The notes under the pieces are model-generated. The model had not been told where the DNA came from. It was given only the letters and a program-made list of their open reading frames with translations, and made no database searches. DNA of 64,000 bases. Origin: Shimia sp040225985 (GTDB taxonomy: Bacteria > Pseudomonadota > Alphaproteobacteria > Rhodobacterales > Rhodobacteraceae). The position numbers and the translations under genes are program-made. This document shows, piece by piece, positions 16,875 through 25,172 of this stretch (the stretch's first letter is position 1; each line of letters opens with the position of its first letter). The stretch is from assembly GCF_040225985.1 (NCBI RefSeq), contig NZ_JBBPEU010000010.1, positions 1 to 64,000 of the forward strand. The letters run 5' to 3'.

Positions 16875-18806
16875 ATGAGTCTGCCACCCGGATTTTTGGA
16901 TGAACTACGCAGCCGTACCAGCCTGACTCAGGTGGTGGGGCGCAAAGTCATGTGGGATCAGCGCAAATCCAATCAGGGCAAGGGTGATATGTGGGCGCCG
17001 TGCCCCTTCCACCACGAAAAAACCGCGTCTTTTCATGTGGATGACCAAAAGGGCTATTACTATTGCTTTGGCTGTCACGCCAAGGGCGACGCGATAAAGT
17101 TCGTGCAGGAAACCGAGAATGTCGGCTTCATGGAGTCTGTGCGTATTCTGGCCGAAGAGGCGGGTATGCAGATGCCTGAACGCGACCCGCAAGCCCAGCA
17201 AAAGGCGGACAAGCGCACACAGCTGACCGAGGTGATGGAACAGGCGGCGCAGTTCTTTCGCCTGCAACTGAAAACAGGTGGCGGGGCTGCATCGCGCGAT
17301 TATCTGGACCGGCGCGGTCTGGACGAGGCCGCGCGCGACCGTTGGGAAATCGGCTTTGCGCCCGATGGCTGGCAGGGGTTGTGGGATCATCTGACCGGCA
17401 AGGGCGTGTCCGAGGACCTGATCCTGGCCTGCGGGCTGGCCAAGGCGTCGACCAAGGGCAAGAAACCTTATGACACGTTCCGCAACCGGATCATGTTTCC
17501 GATCCGCGATGCGCGCGGGCGCTGTATCGCCTTTGGTGGGCGGGCGATGGACCCCAATGACAATGCCAAATACCTCAACAGCCCTGAAACCGAGCTGTTC
17601 GATAAGGGGCGTAGTCTTTACAACCATGGGCCCGCACGCGCAGCGGCGGGTAAGGGACAGCCCCTGATCGTGGCCGAAGGATACATGGACGTGATCGCGC
17701 TGGCCGAGGCGGGGTTCGGCGCGTCGGTTGCGCCTCTGGGGACCGCGATCACCGAGAACCAATTGCAACTGTTGTGGCGCATCTCGCCAGAGCCGATCAT
17801 CGCGCTCGACGGGGATACGGCGGGGCTGCGCGCCGCCATGCGCCTGATTGACCTGACGCTTCCCCTGCTGGAAGCGGGGAAATCCCTGCGCTTTGCGCTG
17901 ATGCCCGAGGGGCAGGACCCCGACGACCTTATCCGGGCCAAGGGGGCAGGGGCCGTGCAAGAGGTGCTGGAACGCGCTATCCCGATGGTCGACCTGCTGT
18001 GGCAACGCGAAATCGAGGGCAAGGTGTTTGACAGCCCTGAACGCAAGGCGGCGCTGGACAAGGCGCTGCACGAGAAGGTCTTGCTGATCCGCGATCCTTC
18101 GATCCGTCAGCACTACGTCCAGGCGATCAAGGATTTGCGCTGGCAATTGTTCCGCCCGCAACGCGGCGGCGGTGGCGGGTTCTCGAAATGGCAGCCCAAG
18201 CCGGTTGTCAGTACCCGCACCAAGACGTCTATCCTTGCCGCCTCAGAGGTCGCGGTAGAACACCGGCTGCGCGAAGCGGTGGTGTTGGCCGTCGCCCTGA
18301 CGACGCCTGAATTGCTGGATGATTTCGAGTACGAGATCGAAACAATGGAGTGTGTGGACGAACAGAACGCCCGGTTGCGGGATGTGCTGTTGCGCCATGC
18401 CAACAGTCCCGATCCACGTGCAGCGGTCGAGCGAGCTTTGGGGCCCGAAGCCGTTGAAAATCTGCTGCGTCACCCCCATGTGGCCATTGCACCGGCCATC
18501 CGCCACGCCGGTGATCTTGAAATGGCACGGCTCACGCTGACCGAGGAACTGGGCAAGCTCAAGGCCGAACGCGGCCTGACTGCCGAGATTGCCGAGGCCG
18601 AAGAAGACCTGCTGGGCGTGGCTGACGAGGCTGTGACATGGCGTTTGTCCGAAGCGGCGCAGGCCCGCAACCGCGCGCTGCAAAGCCGCCAAGAAGACAG
18701 CGCGGAATACGAACTGGGGCCGAATGGGGCCGCAATCGACAAGGAAGAACGCGCCGCCTTGGACGCGTTGATGGAACGAATCGGAATGACCAGAGGCTCG
18801 AAGTGA
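16875..18806 (+). CDS. dnaG: DNA primase
   Basis: A 643-residue primase that makes RNA primers for replication. The N-terminal CHC2 zinc site is Cys43, His46, Cys64, Cys67. The catalytic TOPRIM core is visible as VAEGYMDVIALAEAG and ALDGDTAGLRAA (about residues 268-325). The C-terminal ~150 residues would contact the DnaB helicase. It precedes rpoD, an arrangement shared with the macromolecular-synthesis operon (rpsU is not here). No strong ribosome site is seen before ATG 16875. Confidence 0.95.
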   Translation: MSLPPGFLDELRSRTSLTQVVGRKVMWDQRKSNQGKGDMWAPCPFHHEKTASFHVDDQKGYYYCFGCHAKGDAIKFVQETENVGFMESVRILAEEAGMQMPERDPQAQQKADKRTQLTEVMEQAAQFFRLQLKTGGGAASRDYLDRRGLDEAARDRWEIGFAPDGWQGLWDHLTGKGVSEDLILACGLAKASTKGKKPYDTFRNRIMFPIRDARGRCIAFGGRAMDPNDNAKYLNSPETELFDKGRSLYNHGPARAAAGKGQPLIVAEGYMDVIALAEAGFGASVAPLGTAITENQLQLLWRISPEPIIALDGDTAGLRAAMRLIDLTLPLLEAGKSLRFALMPEGQDPDDLIRAKGAGAVQEVLERAIPMVDLLWQREIEGKVFDSPERKAALDKALHEKVLLIRDPSIRQHYVQAIKDLRWQLFRPQRGGGGGFSKWQPKPVVSTRTKTSILAASEVAVEHRLREAVVLAVALTTPELLDDFEYEIETMECVDEQNARLRDVLLRHANSPDPRAAVERALGPEAVENLLRHPHVAIAPAIRHAGDLEMARLTLTEELGKLKAERGLTAEIAEAEEDLLGVADEAVTWRLSEAAQARNRALQSRQEDSAEYELGPNGAAIDKEERAALDALMERIGMTRGSK

Positions 18807-18841
18807 TCGCGCTTGAGCAACATGGTGAGGAAGAAGTAAAG

Positions 18842-18903
18842 GAATCAGGGTAAACGGGTTGCGAATCACTCAACCGCACGATTGATTCGTCTGATAGCGA
18901 ATC
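18842..18903. promoter_or_regulatory. Cluster of four GANTC (CcrM-type) sites upstream of rpoD
   Basis: GAATC at 18842-18846, 18863-18867 and 18899-18903 and GATTC at 18884-18888 fall within 62 bases of the dnaG-rpoD spacer. Two copies sit in the longer repeat GCGAATCAC (18861-18869, 18897-18905) and the third in an inverted copy. GANTC is the target of the cell-cycle methyltransferase CcrM, and clustered promoter GANTC sites are associated with GcrA control in Caulobacter. Regulation here is inference. Confidence 0.55.
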
Positions 18904-18932
18904 ACCCACAGCCCTTGTTGCAGGAGCACCGC

Positions 18933-20915
18933 ATGGCCGCCAAAGACACCGACGACCGCAAGCCCGCCGATCAGGACGCCGAAATCTCGCTCGATATGAG
19001 CCAGGCCGCCGTCAAGAAGATGATCGCCGAGGCGCGGGAGAAGGGCTATATCACCTATGACCAGCTGAATCAGGTTCTGCCCCCCGATCAGGTGAGTTCC
19101 GAGCAGATCGAAGACGTGATGTCGATGCTGTCGGAAATGGGCATCAACATCATCGAAGACGAAGAGGCCGAGGAAGAAGAGCAGAAGAACACCGCGCTTG
19201 TGGACACGTCCTCTGCAAACCGCGAGGTGGCTCTGGGCTCGGGTACGACCGAGAAACTCGACCGCACAGATGATCCCGTTCGCATGTACCTGCGCGAAAT
19301 GGGCTCGGTCGAACTGTTGTCGCGTGAAGGCGAGATCGCGATTGCAAAACGCATCGAGGCCGGCCGCAACACCATGATCGCGGGCCTCTGCGAAAGCCCG
19401 CTGACCTTTCAGGCGATCACCATCTGGCGCGACGAACTTTTGTCCGAGGACATCCTGCTGCGCGACGTGATCGACCTCGAGACCACCTTCGGCAACCAGA
19501 TGGGCGAAGACGACGAGGAAGAACCTGTCGTTGACACCTCGAATGTCAACGCTGCCCCTAAGAAGGAAGAAAGCGGCCCCGAGCTTGACGCCGACGGTAA
19601 CCCGATTGCCAAGGACGATGACGACGACGAGGACGAACAGGCCAACATGTCGCTGGCCGCAATGGAAGCGGCGCTGAAGCCGCGCGTCCTTGAAACGCTC
19701 GACATCATCGCGCGCGACTATGCCATGCTGTCGGAAATGCAGGACGTGCGGATTTCCGCGACGCTGAACGAAGATGACTCGTTCTCGGACAAGGAAGAGG
19801 CCACCTATCAGAAGCTGCGCTCGGAAATTGTGGAACTGGTGAATGAACTGCACCTGCACAACAACCGGATCGAAGCCCTGATCGACCAGCTTTACGGGAT
19901 CAACCGCCGCGTGATGCAGATCGACTCGTCGATGGTGAAACTGGCCGACCAGGCGCGCATCAACCGCCGTGAGTTCATTGAGGCCTATCGCGGGCGCGAG
20001 CTGGATCCGACCTGGCTGGACGACATGGCACAGAAGCCCGGACGTGGCTGGCAGATGTTCATGGAACGCTCGACCGACAAGGTCGAGGAACTGCGCGCCG
20101 ACATGGCGCAGGTCGGCACCTATGTTGGTCTCGACATCTCGGAATTCCGCCGCATCGTGCAGCAGGTCCAGAAGGGCGAGAAAGAAGCCCGTCAGGCCAA
20201 GAAAGAGATGGTCGAAGCCAACCTGCGCCTCGTGATCTCGATTGCCAAAAAATACACCAACCGTGGCCTGCAATTCCTTGATCTTATTCAGGAAGGCAAC
20301 ATCGGTCTGATGAAGGCGGTGGACAAGTTCGAATACCGTCGCGGATACAAATTCTCGACCTATGCGACGTGGTGGATCCGTCAGGCGATCACCCGCTCGA
20401 TTGCCGATCAGGCGCGCACCATCCGTATTCCGGTCCATATGATCGAGACCATCAACAAGCTGGTCCGCACCGGGCGCCAGATGCTGCATGAAATCGGCCG
20501 CGAGCCGACGCCGGAAGAACTGGCCGAGAAACTGCAAATGCCGCTCGAGAAGGTTCGCAAGGTGATGAAGATCGCCAAAGAGCCGATCAGCCTTGAAACG
20601 CCCATCGGCGATGAGGAAGACAGCCAACTGGGCGATTTCATCGAGGACAAGAATGCCGTACTGCCGCTGGACAGCGCCATTCAGGAAAACCTCAAGGAAA
20701 CCACAACCCGCGTTCTGGCCTCGCTCACCCCGCGTGAAGAACGGGTCCTGCGGATGCGGTTTGGCATCGGCATGAACACCGACCACACCCTTGAAGAGGT
20801 CGGCCAACAGTTCAGCGTGACCCGCGAACGGATTCGCCAGATCGAAGCCAAGGCGCTGCGGAAGTTGAAACACCCCAGCCGGTCGCGCAAACTGCGCAGT
20901 TTCCTGGATCAGTAA
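18933..20915 (+). CDS. rpoD: RNA polymerase primary sigma factor (sigma-70)
   Basis: A 660-residue housekeeping sigma factor. The N-terminal region 1.1 is at ~15-90. Region 1.2 starts near DPVRMYLREMGSVELLSREG (~110), followed by the long variable insert with a DDDDDEDE acidic run (~228). Region 2 reads DLIQEGNIGLMKAVDKFEY and FSTYATWWIRQAI, and region 4 ends with the helix-turn-helix SVTRERIRQIEAKALRKL. ATG 18933 is set by CAGGAG 7-8 bases upstream. Its leader contains four GANTC sites, and a textbook terminator follows. Confidence 0.97.
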   Translation: MAAKDTDDRKPADQDAEISLDMSQAAVKKMIAEAREKGYITYDQLNQVLPPDQVSSEQIEDVMSMLSEMGINIIEDEEAEEEEQKNTALVDTSSANREVALGSGTTEKLDRTDDPVRMYLREMGSVELLSREGEIAIAKRIEAGRNTMIAGLCESPLTFQAITIWRDELLSEDILLRDVIDLETTFGNQMGEDDEEEPVVDTSNVNAAPKKEESGPELDADGNPIAKDDDDDEDEQANMSLAAMEAALKPRVLETLDIIARDYAMLSEMQDVRISATLNEDDSFSDKEEATYQKLRSEIVELVNELHLHNNRIEALIDQLYGINRRVMQIDSSMVKLADQARINRREFIEAYRGRELDPTWLDDMAQKPGRGWQMFMERSTDKVEELRADMAQVGTYVGLDISEFRRIVQQVQKGEKEARQAKKEMVEANLRLVISIAKKYTNRGLQFLDLIQEGNIGLMKAVDKFEYRRGYKFSTYATWWIRQAITRSIADQARTIRIPVHMIETINKLVRTGRQMLHEIGREPTPEELAEKLQMPLEKVRKVMKIAKEPISLETPIGDEEDSQLGDFIEDKNAVLPLDSAIQENLKETTTRVLASLTPREERVLRMRFGIGMNTDHTLEEVGQQFSVTRERIRQIEAKALRKLKHPSRSRKLRSFLDQ

Positions 20916-20921
20916 GTGTTG

Positions 20922-20948
20922 CGGCGCCTTCGGGCGCCGTTTCTTTTT
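20922..20948 (+). terminator. Intrinsic terminator of rpoD
   Basis: CGGCGCC (20922-20928), a TTCG loop and GGCGCCG (20933-20939) are followed by TTTCTTTTT, a stable UUCG-capped rho-independent terminator. Confidence 0.93.
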
Positions 20949-21055
20949 CAGCGGGCAGGCACAAATCGTCTTTCACATCTCGGCGCTGCTGTCGCTTGTG
21001 CTTGGTGTCGAATAGAGGGAAGATCGCGCCGACTGATTTGATCTCGGAGGCCCCT

Positions 21056-21352
21056 ATGTCTTTCCTCAAGAAACTATTCGGTAGCAGCAGTGACGAGAAG
21101 GGCGAGGCCCCCAAAGCCCCACCAATCGAACATAATGGCTTTATGATCTATCCCCAACCAATCAAAGAGGGGACGACCTATCGTGTTTCAGCGCGGATCG
21201 AAAAGGTTGTTGGGGGCGAACTCAAGACACAAGTCCTGGTGCGTGCGGATACCTTGAATGATCCAGGTGAGGCTGCAAACATGTCCAGTACCAAGGCGCA
21301 GCAGGTCATCGACGAACAGGGCGAAAAACTCTTTGATCTGCCGCAGGTATAA
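21056..21352 (+). CDS. HlyU-family small protein
   Basis: A 98-residue protein matching the short alphaproteobacterial family named after HlyU: a FLKKLFG start, then NGFMIYPQPIKEGTTYRVS and ARIEKVVGGELK. The family name implies transcriptional activation, but I see no helix-turn-helix, so the role is unproven. ATG 21056 has a CGGAGG ribosome site. It follows the rpoD terminator and probably has its own promoter. Confidence 0.7.
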   Translation: MSFLKKLFGSSSDEKGEAPKAPPIEHNGFMIYPQPIKEGTTYRVSARIEKVVGGELKTQVLVRADTLNDPGEAANMSSTKAQQVIDEQGEKLFDLPQV

Positions 21353-21364
21353 CAACCTGGTTAA

Positions 21365-21532
21365 AGGGGCACGTCTCCTATCAATGAAGTCTGTGATCTT
21401 GACCCAGTGTTCCACACGACGCTCCTCAAGCGGCAATTGCAGCCTGTGACGGGTATTGGTTTGGATTGGGGAAATTTCCTGATCCGCGTGTCCCCTGTTG
21501 GACAAGTCGAAGAAGGCGCCCTAGATAAGTGA
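21365..21532 (+). pseudogene. Possible remnant reading frame between hlyU-like and next gene
   Basis: The 200-base gap contains an open frame ending TGA at 21530-21532 whose translation looks protein-like (GIGLDWGNFLIRVSPVG) but has no ATG; only a GTG (in the frame before FHTTLLKRQL) could start it, with no ribosome site. It may be a decayed gene end or chance. No family recognised. Confidence 0.2.
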
Positions 21533-21553
21533 GACGGATCAATGAGGCCTTTT

Positions 21554-21967
21554 ATGCGTAAACGTTCTTTTGTTCTTCCCCTGACCATCTCTGTCTTTGT
21601 GGCGGGCACAGCGGCGGCGCAGTTCGGGTATGTCCCTTGGCGGGTCAACGCGATGCCGGGCAATGGGAATTTCGAGGTGATCGAAGGGCCGGGGGCCGGC
21701 AACCAGCGTTATTGGTGCGAAGCGGCGAAATACGCCATCCAGCGCCTCCGCGCCCGCGGCAACACGCGCATGTATATCATCAAGCCCGGCGGTCCGGCGC
21801 AGACGCAATCGCGCGCCTACGGTGTTGGCTATACGATTTCACCAACGCCCGAGGTGCTCGAGGCGGCGAAGTCCGCTGGCGGCTATTCTGTGTCCGTCTC
21901 GAAGGTGGGCTATAACCTGAGCGTCAGCCATGCCCAAAGCTTCTGCAGCGTGAACGTGCTTTTCTAA
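21554..21967 (+). CDS. Secreted conserved protein of unknown function
   Basis: A 137-residue protein with a signal peptide (~20 residues ending GTAAAQ). The mature part has a Rhodobacterales-type pattern that I recognise but cannot name functionally: NGNFEVIEGPGAG, then YWCEAAKYAIQR and SVSHAQSFC, with the two Cys probably disulfide-bonded. ATG 21554 has GAGG at a 6-base spacing; the ATG at 21542 would add four residues. Confidence 0.6.
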   Translation: MRKRSFVLPLTISVFVAGTAAAQFGYVPWRVNAMPGNGNFEVIEGPGAGNQRYWCEAAKYAIQRLRARGNTRMYIIKPGGPAQTQSRAYGVGYTISPTPEVLEAAKSAGGYSVSVSKVGYNLSVSHAQSFCSVNVLF

Positions 21968-22045
21968 ACGTCTGACGCCACGTTTTTGACCCGAGCGTCC
22001 GATGTCTCGCGTAGGCTTGCCCTGCGGAAAAAGGAGGGTTGGGTC

Positions 22046-22909
22046 GTGGAAAAGAAATATGTCGAGGTGCTGGGCCAGAAAATGGCCTATGCGGAAATGG
22101 GCGCAGGGCGTCCGATCGTGTTCCTGCACGGCAATCCGACCTCTTCGTTCCTGTGGCGCAACGTGATGCCTGAACTGGCCGCGATGGGCCGCTGTATTGC
22201 GCCTGACCTGATTGGGATGGGCGACAGTGACAAGCTGCCGGATGCGGGGGGCGACACCTATACGTTCGACACCCACCGCAAGTTCCTTGATGCTTTTCTT
22301 GCCGAAATGGGGATCGCGGAAAACGTGGTGCTGGTGATCCATGACTGGGGATCAGCGCTCGGGTTCCATTGGGCGAACCGACATCGGGATGCAGTGGCAG
22401 GCATCGCCTATATGGAGGGGATCGTCGCGCCGATTGCATCCTGGGACGATTTCAACCCGCAGGCCGCGCCGGTGTTCCAGGGCTTTCGCAGTGCGGCGGG
22501 CGAAGGCATGATCCTGGACAAGAACCTGTTCATCGAACGCGTTTTGCCGGGGTCGATCCTGCGCGATCTGACCAAGGCCGAGATGGACGAATATCGCCGC
22601 CCCTTTGCAACGCGCGAGGATCGCTGGCCTACCCTGACCTGGCCGCGCCAGATCCCGATTGCGGGCACACCCCCCGAGGTGGTCGAGATCGTGCAGGCTT
22701 ATGCCGACTGGCTGAAAACAAGCGATCTGCCCAAGCTGTTCATCAATGCCGACCCGGGCGCGATCCTGATTGGTGATTTGCGCGATTTCTGCCGCGGCTG
22801 GCCGAACCAGCAGGAAGTGACGGTGGCGGGCAGTCACTTTATCCAAGAAGACTCCGGCCCCGAAATCGGGCAGGCCATCGCTGCATGGCTGGATGCGACC
22901 GGCGTTTGA
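22046..22909 (+). CDS. dhaA: Haloalkane dehalogenase (HLD-II-like alpha/beta hydrolase)
   Basis: A 287-residue hydrolase that would cleave carbon-halogen bonds of haloalkanes. The complete catalytic pentad is visible: nucleophile Asp100 and halide-binding Trp101 (HDWGS), halide-binding Asn30 (HGNPTS), acid Glu124 (AYMEG) and base His264 (GSHFIQED). The combination of Asn in the oxyanion loop and Glu after strand 6 marks the DhaA/LinB subfamily. GTG 22046 is preferred because AAGGAGGG lies 7 bases upstream and gives the usual length. True halogenated substrate in nature is unknown. Confidence 0.85.
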   Translation: MEKKYVEVLGQKMAYAEMGAGRPIVFLHGNPTSSFLWRNVMPELAAMGRCIAPDLIGMGDSDKLPDAGGDTYTFDTHRKFLDAFLAEMGIAENVVLVIHDWGSALGFHWANRHRDAVAGIAYMEGIVAPIASWDDFNPQAAPVFQGFRSAAGEGMILDKNLFIERVLPGSILRDLTKAEMDEYRRPFATREDRWPTLTWPRQIPIAGTPPEVVEIVQAYADWLKTSDLPKLFINADPGAILIGDLRDFCRGWPNQQEVTVAGSHFIQEDSGPEIGQAIAAWLDATGV

Positions 22910-22976
22910 CACCCCCCTGCGCCGCCGTGTCAGAAAGGTCTTGCCTTGCGGTGTGACCGGAGGCTAGGTCGCGCTC

Positions 22977-23396
22977 ATGCAGACAGAGTTTTTGATAAAG
23001 ACCCACGGACAGGGGTTGTATGAATTCACCCGCGATGCGACGCGCTGGGTGGCCGAACAACAGGTGTCACAGGGGCTGTTGACCCTATTCGTGCAGCACA
23101 CGTCTTGCAGTCTCTTGATACAGGAAAACGCCGATCCCGAGGTGCAAACCGATCTGCGGAGTTTTTTCCACCGGCTGGTGCCGCCCACGACAGACCCCGC
23201 GATGGCCTATCTGACCCATACCTATGAAGGTCCCGATGACATGCCGGCCCATATCAAGGCCGCCATGATGCCGGTGTCGCTGTCCATTCCTGTCGCGCAG
23301 GGGCGTCCGGTTCTGGGCACGTGGCAGGGAATTTACCTGTTTGAACATAGAAATGCGCCGCACACACGACATGTGACAGCGCATCTCATTGCATGA
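22977..23396 (+). CDS. yjbQ: YjbQ/UPF0047 family protein
   Basis: A 139-residue single-domain protein of the secondary thiamine-phosphate-synthase (YjbQ) family. Family motifs are FVQHTSCSLLIQENADP (residues ~38-54), the YEGPDDMPAHIKA segment with the conserved His, and the C-terminal LGTWQGIYLFEHR. In vivo role is unresolved; weak thiamine phosphate synthase activity has been reported for relatives. It lies 67 bases after the dehalogenase on the same strand. Confidence 0.85.
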   Translation: MQTEFLIKTHGQGLYEFTRDATRWVAEQQVSQGLLTLFVQHTSCSLLIQENADPEVQTDLRSFFHRLVPPTTDPAMAYLTHTYEGPDDMPAHIKAAMMPVSLSIPVAQGRPVLGTWQGIYLFEHRNAPHTRHVTAHLIA

Positions 23397-23457
23397 AAGG
23401 AAAGTCTGGAGGAACTTTCTTGACTCCAAGATGCAGCTTTTTGCGCCCTTGCAACAG

Positions 23458-23484
23458 GGGGAAAATATAAAAAATTTCCCCTTT
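23458..23484 (+). terminator. Terminator-like hairpin upstream of nrdR
   Basis: GGGGAAA (23458-23464) pairs with TTTCCCC (23475-23481) around an A/T-rich 10-base loop and is followed by TTT. It separates yjbQ from nrdR. The large loop makes it weaker than the rpoD terminator. Confidence 0.45.
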
Positions 23485-23612
23485 GCGAAAAAATCCCATC
23501 ATGTTGGGGGCGCATTTCCCCTCTACCCAAACGCTAGTGGGTCTCCTATAGTGCCTGTGGATAAGTCGCGCGCCCGCCACTAGGTGCGCCAATAATACAC
23601 GAGGGAGAGACC

Positions 23613-24080
23613 ATGCGCTGCCCGTTTTGCGGAAATATCGACACGCAGGTAAAGGACTCGCGGCCTGCCGAGGATCACGTTTCGATTCGGCGCCGGCGGT
23701 TCTGTCCGGCCTGTGGAGGCCGGTTCACCACCTATGAACGGGTCCAGTTGCGCGATCTGGTCGTGGTCAAGACCAATGGCCGGCGCGAGGATTTCGATCG
23801 TGACAAGCTGGAACGCTCGATCCGGATCTCCATGCAGAAACGCCCCGTCGAACCTGAACGCATCGACCAGATGATCTCGGGGATCGTGCGGCGTCTTGAG
23901 AGCATGGGTGAAACCGATATCCCCTCGAAGACCATCGGCGAAATCGTGATGGAGGCCCTCGCGCGGATCGACACGGTGGCCTATGTGCGATTTGCCAGCG
24001 TTTACAAGAACTTCCAGGCGGCGGACGACTTTGATAAATTCGTATCCGAGTTGCGCCCCAACACCCAACCAGAAGAATAA
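23613..24080 (+). CDS. nrdR: Transcriptional repressor NrdR
   Basis: A 155-residue nucleotide-sensing repressor of ribonucleotide reductase genes. The N-terminal zinc ribbon has Cys3/Cys6 and Cys31/Cys34. The ATP-cone follows (VVVKTNGRREDFDRDKLERS, residues ~49-68), with VAYVRFASVYKNF at ~122-134. The GAGGGAGAG ribosome site precedes ATG 23613. As in many alphaproteobacteria it heads the riboflavin genes; ribD follows after about 20 bases. Confidence 0.95.
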   Translation: MRCPFCGNIDTQVKDSRPAEDHVSIRRRRFCPACGGRFTTYERVQLRDLVVVKTNGRREDFDRDKLERSIRISMQKRPVEPERIDQMISGIVRRLESMGETDIPSKTIGEIVMEALARIDTVAYVRFASVYKNFQAADDFDKFVSELRPNTQPEE

Positions 24081-24101
24081 GCCCTGTCAGATGCACGGTA
24101 T

Positions 24102-25169
24102 ATGGCGCTGGCCCTGCAACTGGGGCGGCGCGGTCAGGGACGGACCTGGCCCAACCCGGCCGTGGGTTGTGTCATCGTGAAAGATGGCGTCATCGTCGGG
24201 CGGGGCTGGACCCAGCCGGGCGGGCGCCCCCATGCCGAACCCGTGGCGCTTGCGCAGGCAGGACAGGCCGCGCGCGGTGCGACGGCCTATGTCACGCTCG
24301 AGCCTTGTTCGCATCATGGACAAACACCGCCCTGTGCGCAGGCGCTGATCGGTGCGGGTGTGGCGCGGGTGGTGGTGGCCGTGGGCGATAGCGATGCGCG
24401 CGTGTCGGGGCGCGGTTTTGCCATGTTGCAAGACGCCGGGATCGAAGTCACCATCGGCGTTCTGGCCGAAGAGGCCGCCCGTGACCTGCAGGGGTTTTTC
24501 CTGAAAACCGAACAGGGGCGGCCTTTTCTGACCTTGAAACTGGCCTCTTCTCTGGATGGGCGGATCGCGACCGCCTCGGGCGAGAGCCAATGGATCACCG
24601 GCCCCGAGGCGCGGCGGATGGTCCATGCCATGCGCGCGCGCCATGATGGTGTGTTGGTCGGCGGCGGCACGGCGCGGGCCGATGACCCGTCCCTGACAGT
24701 GCGTGGGCTGGGTACCATACAACAGCCGGTCCGTATCGTGGCCTCGCGGCGGCTGGACTTGCCGCTGTCCGGCAATCTTGCACGTACTGCCCACGAGGTG
24801 CCGGTCTGGATTGCCCACGGGCACGATGCCGACCCCCTATTGGTGGACAGCTGGGCCGGGTTGGGCGCGACCCTGTTGCCTTGTGATGTCGAGCAAGGCC
24901 AACTTTCAGTGCGGTCGCTGTTGCAGGCGCTCGGGGCGCAGGGGATGACCCGTGTCTTCTGCGAAGGGGGCGGGGCGCTGGCCGCGTCACTTCTGTCGGC
25001 GGATCTGGTGGACGAGTTGATTACCTTCGAAGCCGGGCTCGCCATCGGGGCCGAGGGTACGCCGTCCCTCGCGGCGATGGGGCTGGCCCGTCTGGCTGCC
25101 GCGCCGCGTTTACGCCTTGTGTCTCATCAACAGGTTGGGGCCGATCTGATGGCGGTCTGGCGGCGTTAA
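24102..25169 (+). CDS. ribD: Bifunctional riboflavin deaminase/reductase RibD
   Basis: A 355-residue two-domain enzyme of riboflavin synthesis. The N-terminal deaminase has the zinc motifs PHAEPVAL and PCSHHGQTPPC (residues ~43-80). The C-terminal reductase has LKLASSLDGRIA, GESQWITG and VFCEGGG. The only in-frame standard start after the nrdR stop is ATG 24102, yet the seven codons before it (ending ARY) look like the conserved RibD N-terminus (compare the DEYYMARAL start of E. coli RibD), with only CTG available upstream. The true start may therefore be non-canonical. It converges on kpsC, whose stop is 4 bases away. Confidence 0.93.
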   Translation: MALALQLGRRGQGRTWPNPAVGCVIVKDGVIVGRGWTQPGGRPHAEPVALAQAGQAARGATAYVTLEPCSHHGQTPPCAQALIGAGVARVVVAVGDSDARVSGRGFAMLQDAGIEVTIGVLAEEAARDLQGFFLKTEQGRPFLTLKLASSLDGRIATASGESQWITGPEARRMVHAMRARHDGVLVGGGTARADDPSLTVRGLGTIQQPVRIVASRRLDLPLSGNLARTAHEVPVWIAHGHDADPLLVDSWAGLGATLLPCDVEQGQLSVRSLLQALGAQGMTRVFCEGGGALAASLLSADLVDELITFEAGLAIGAEGTPSLAAMGLARLAAAPRLRLVSHQQVGADLMAVWRR

Positions 25170-25172
25170 TTC

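Noticed and set aside
18870..20873. 667-codon minus-strand frame opposite rpoD
   Set aside because: Antisense of the sigma factor with Phe/His/Leu-biased composition; no start context.
23534..23583. Inverted repeat CTAGTGG...CCACTAG before nrdR
   Set aside because: The 7-bp arms are 36 bases apart and not tied to a clear promoter; a chance match is likely and it lacks the NrdR-box pattern.
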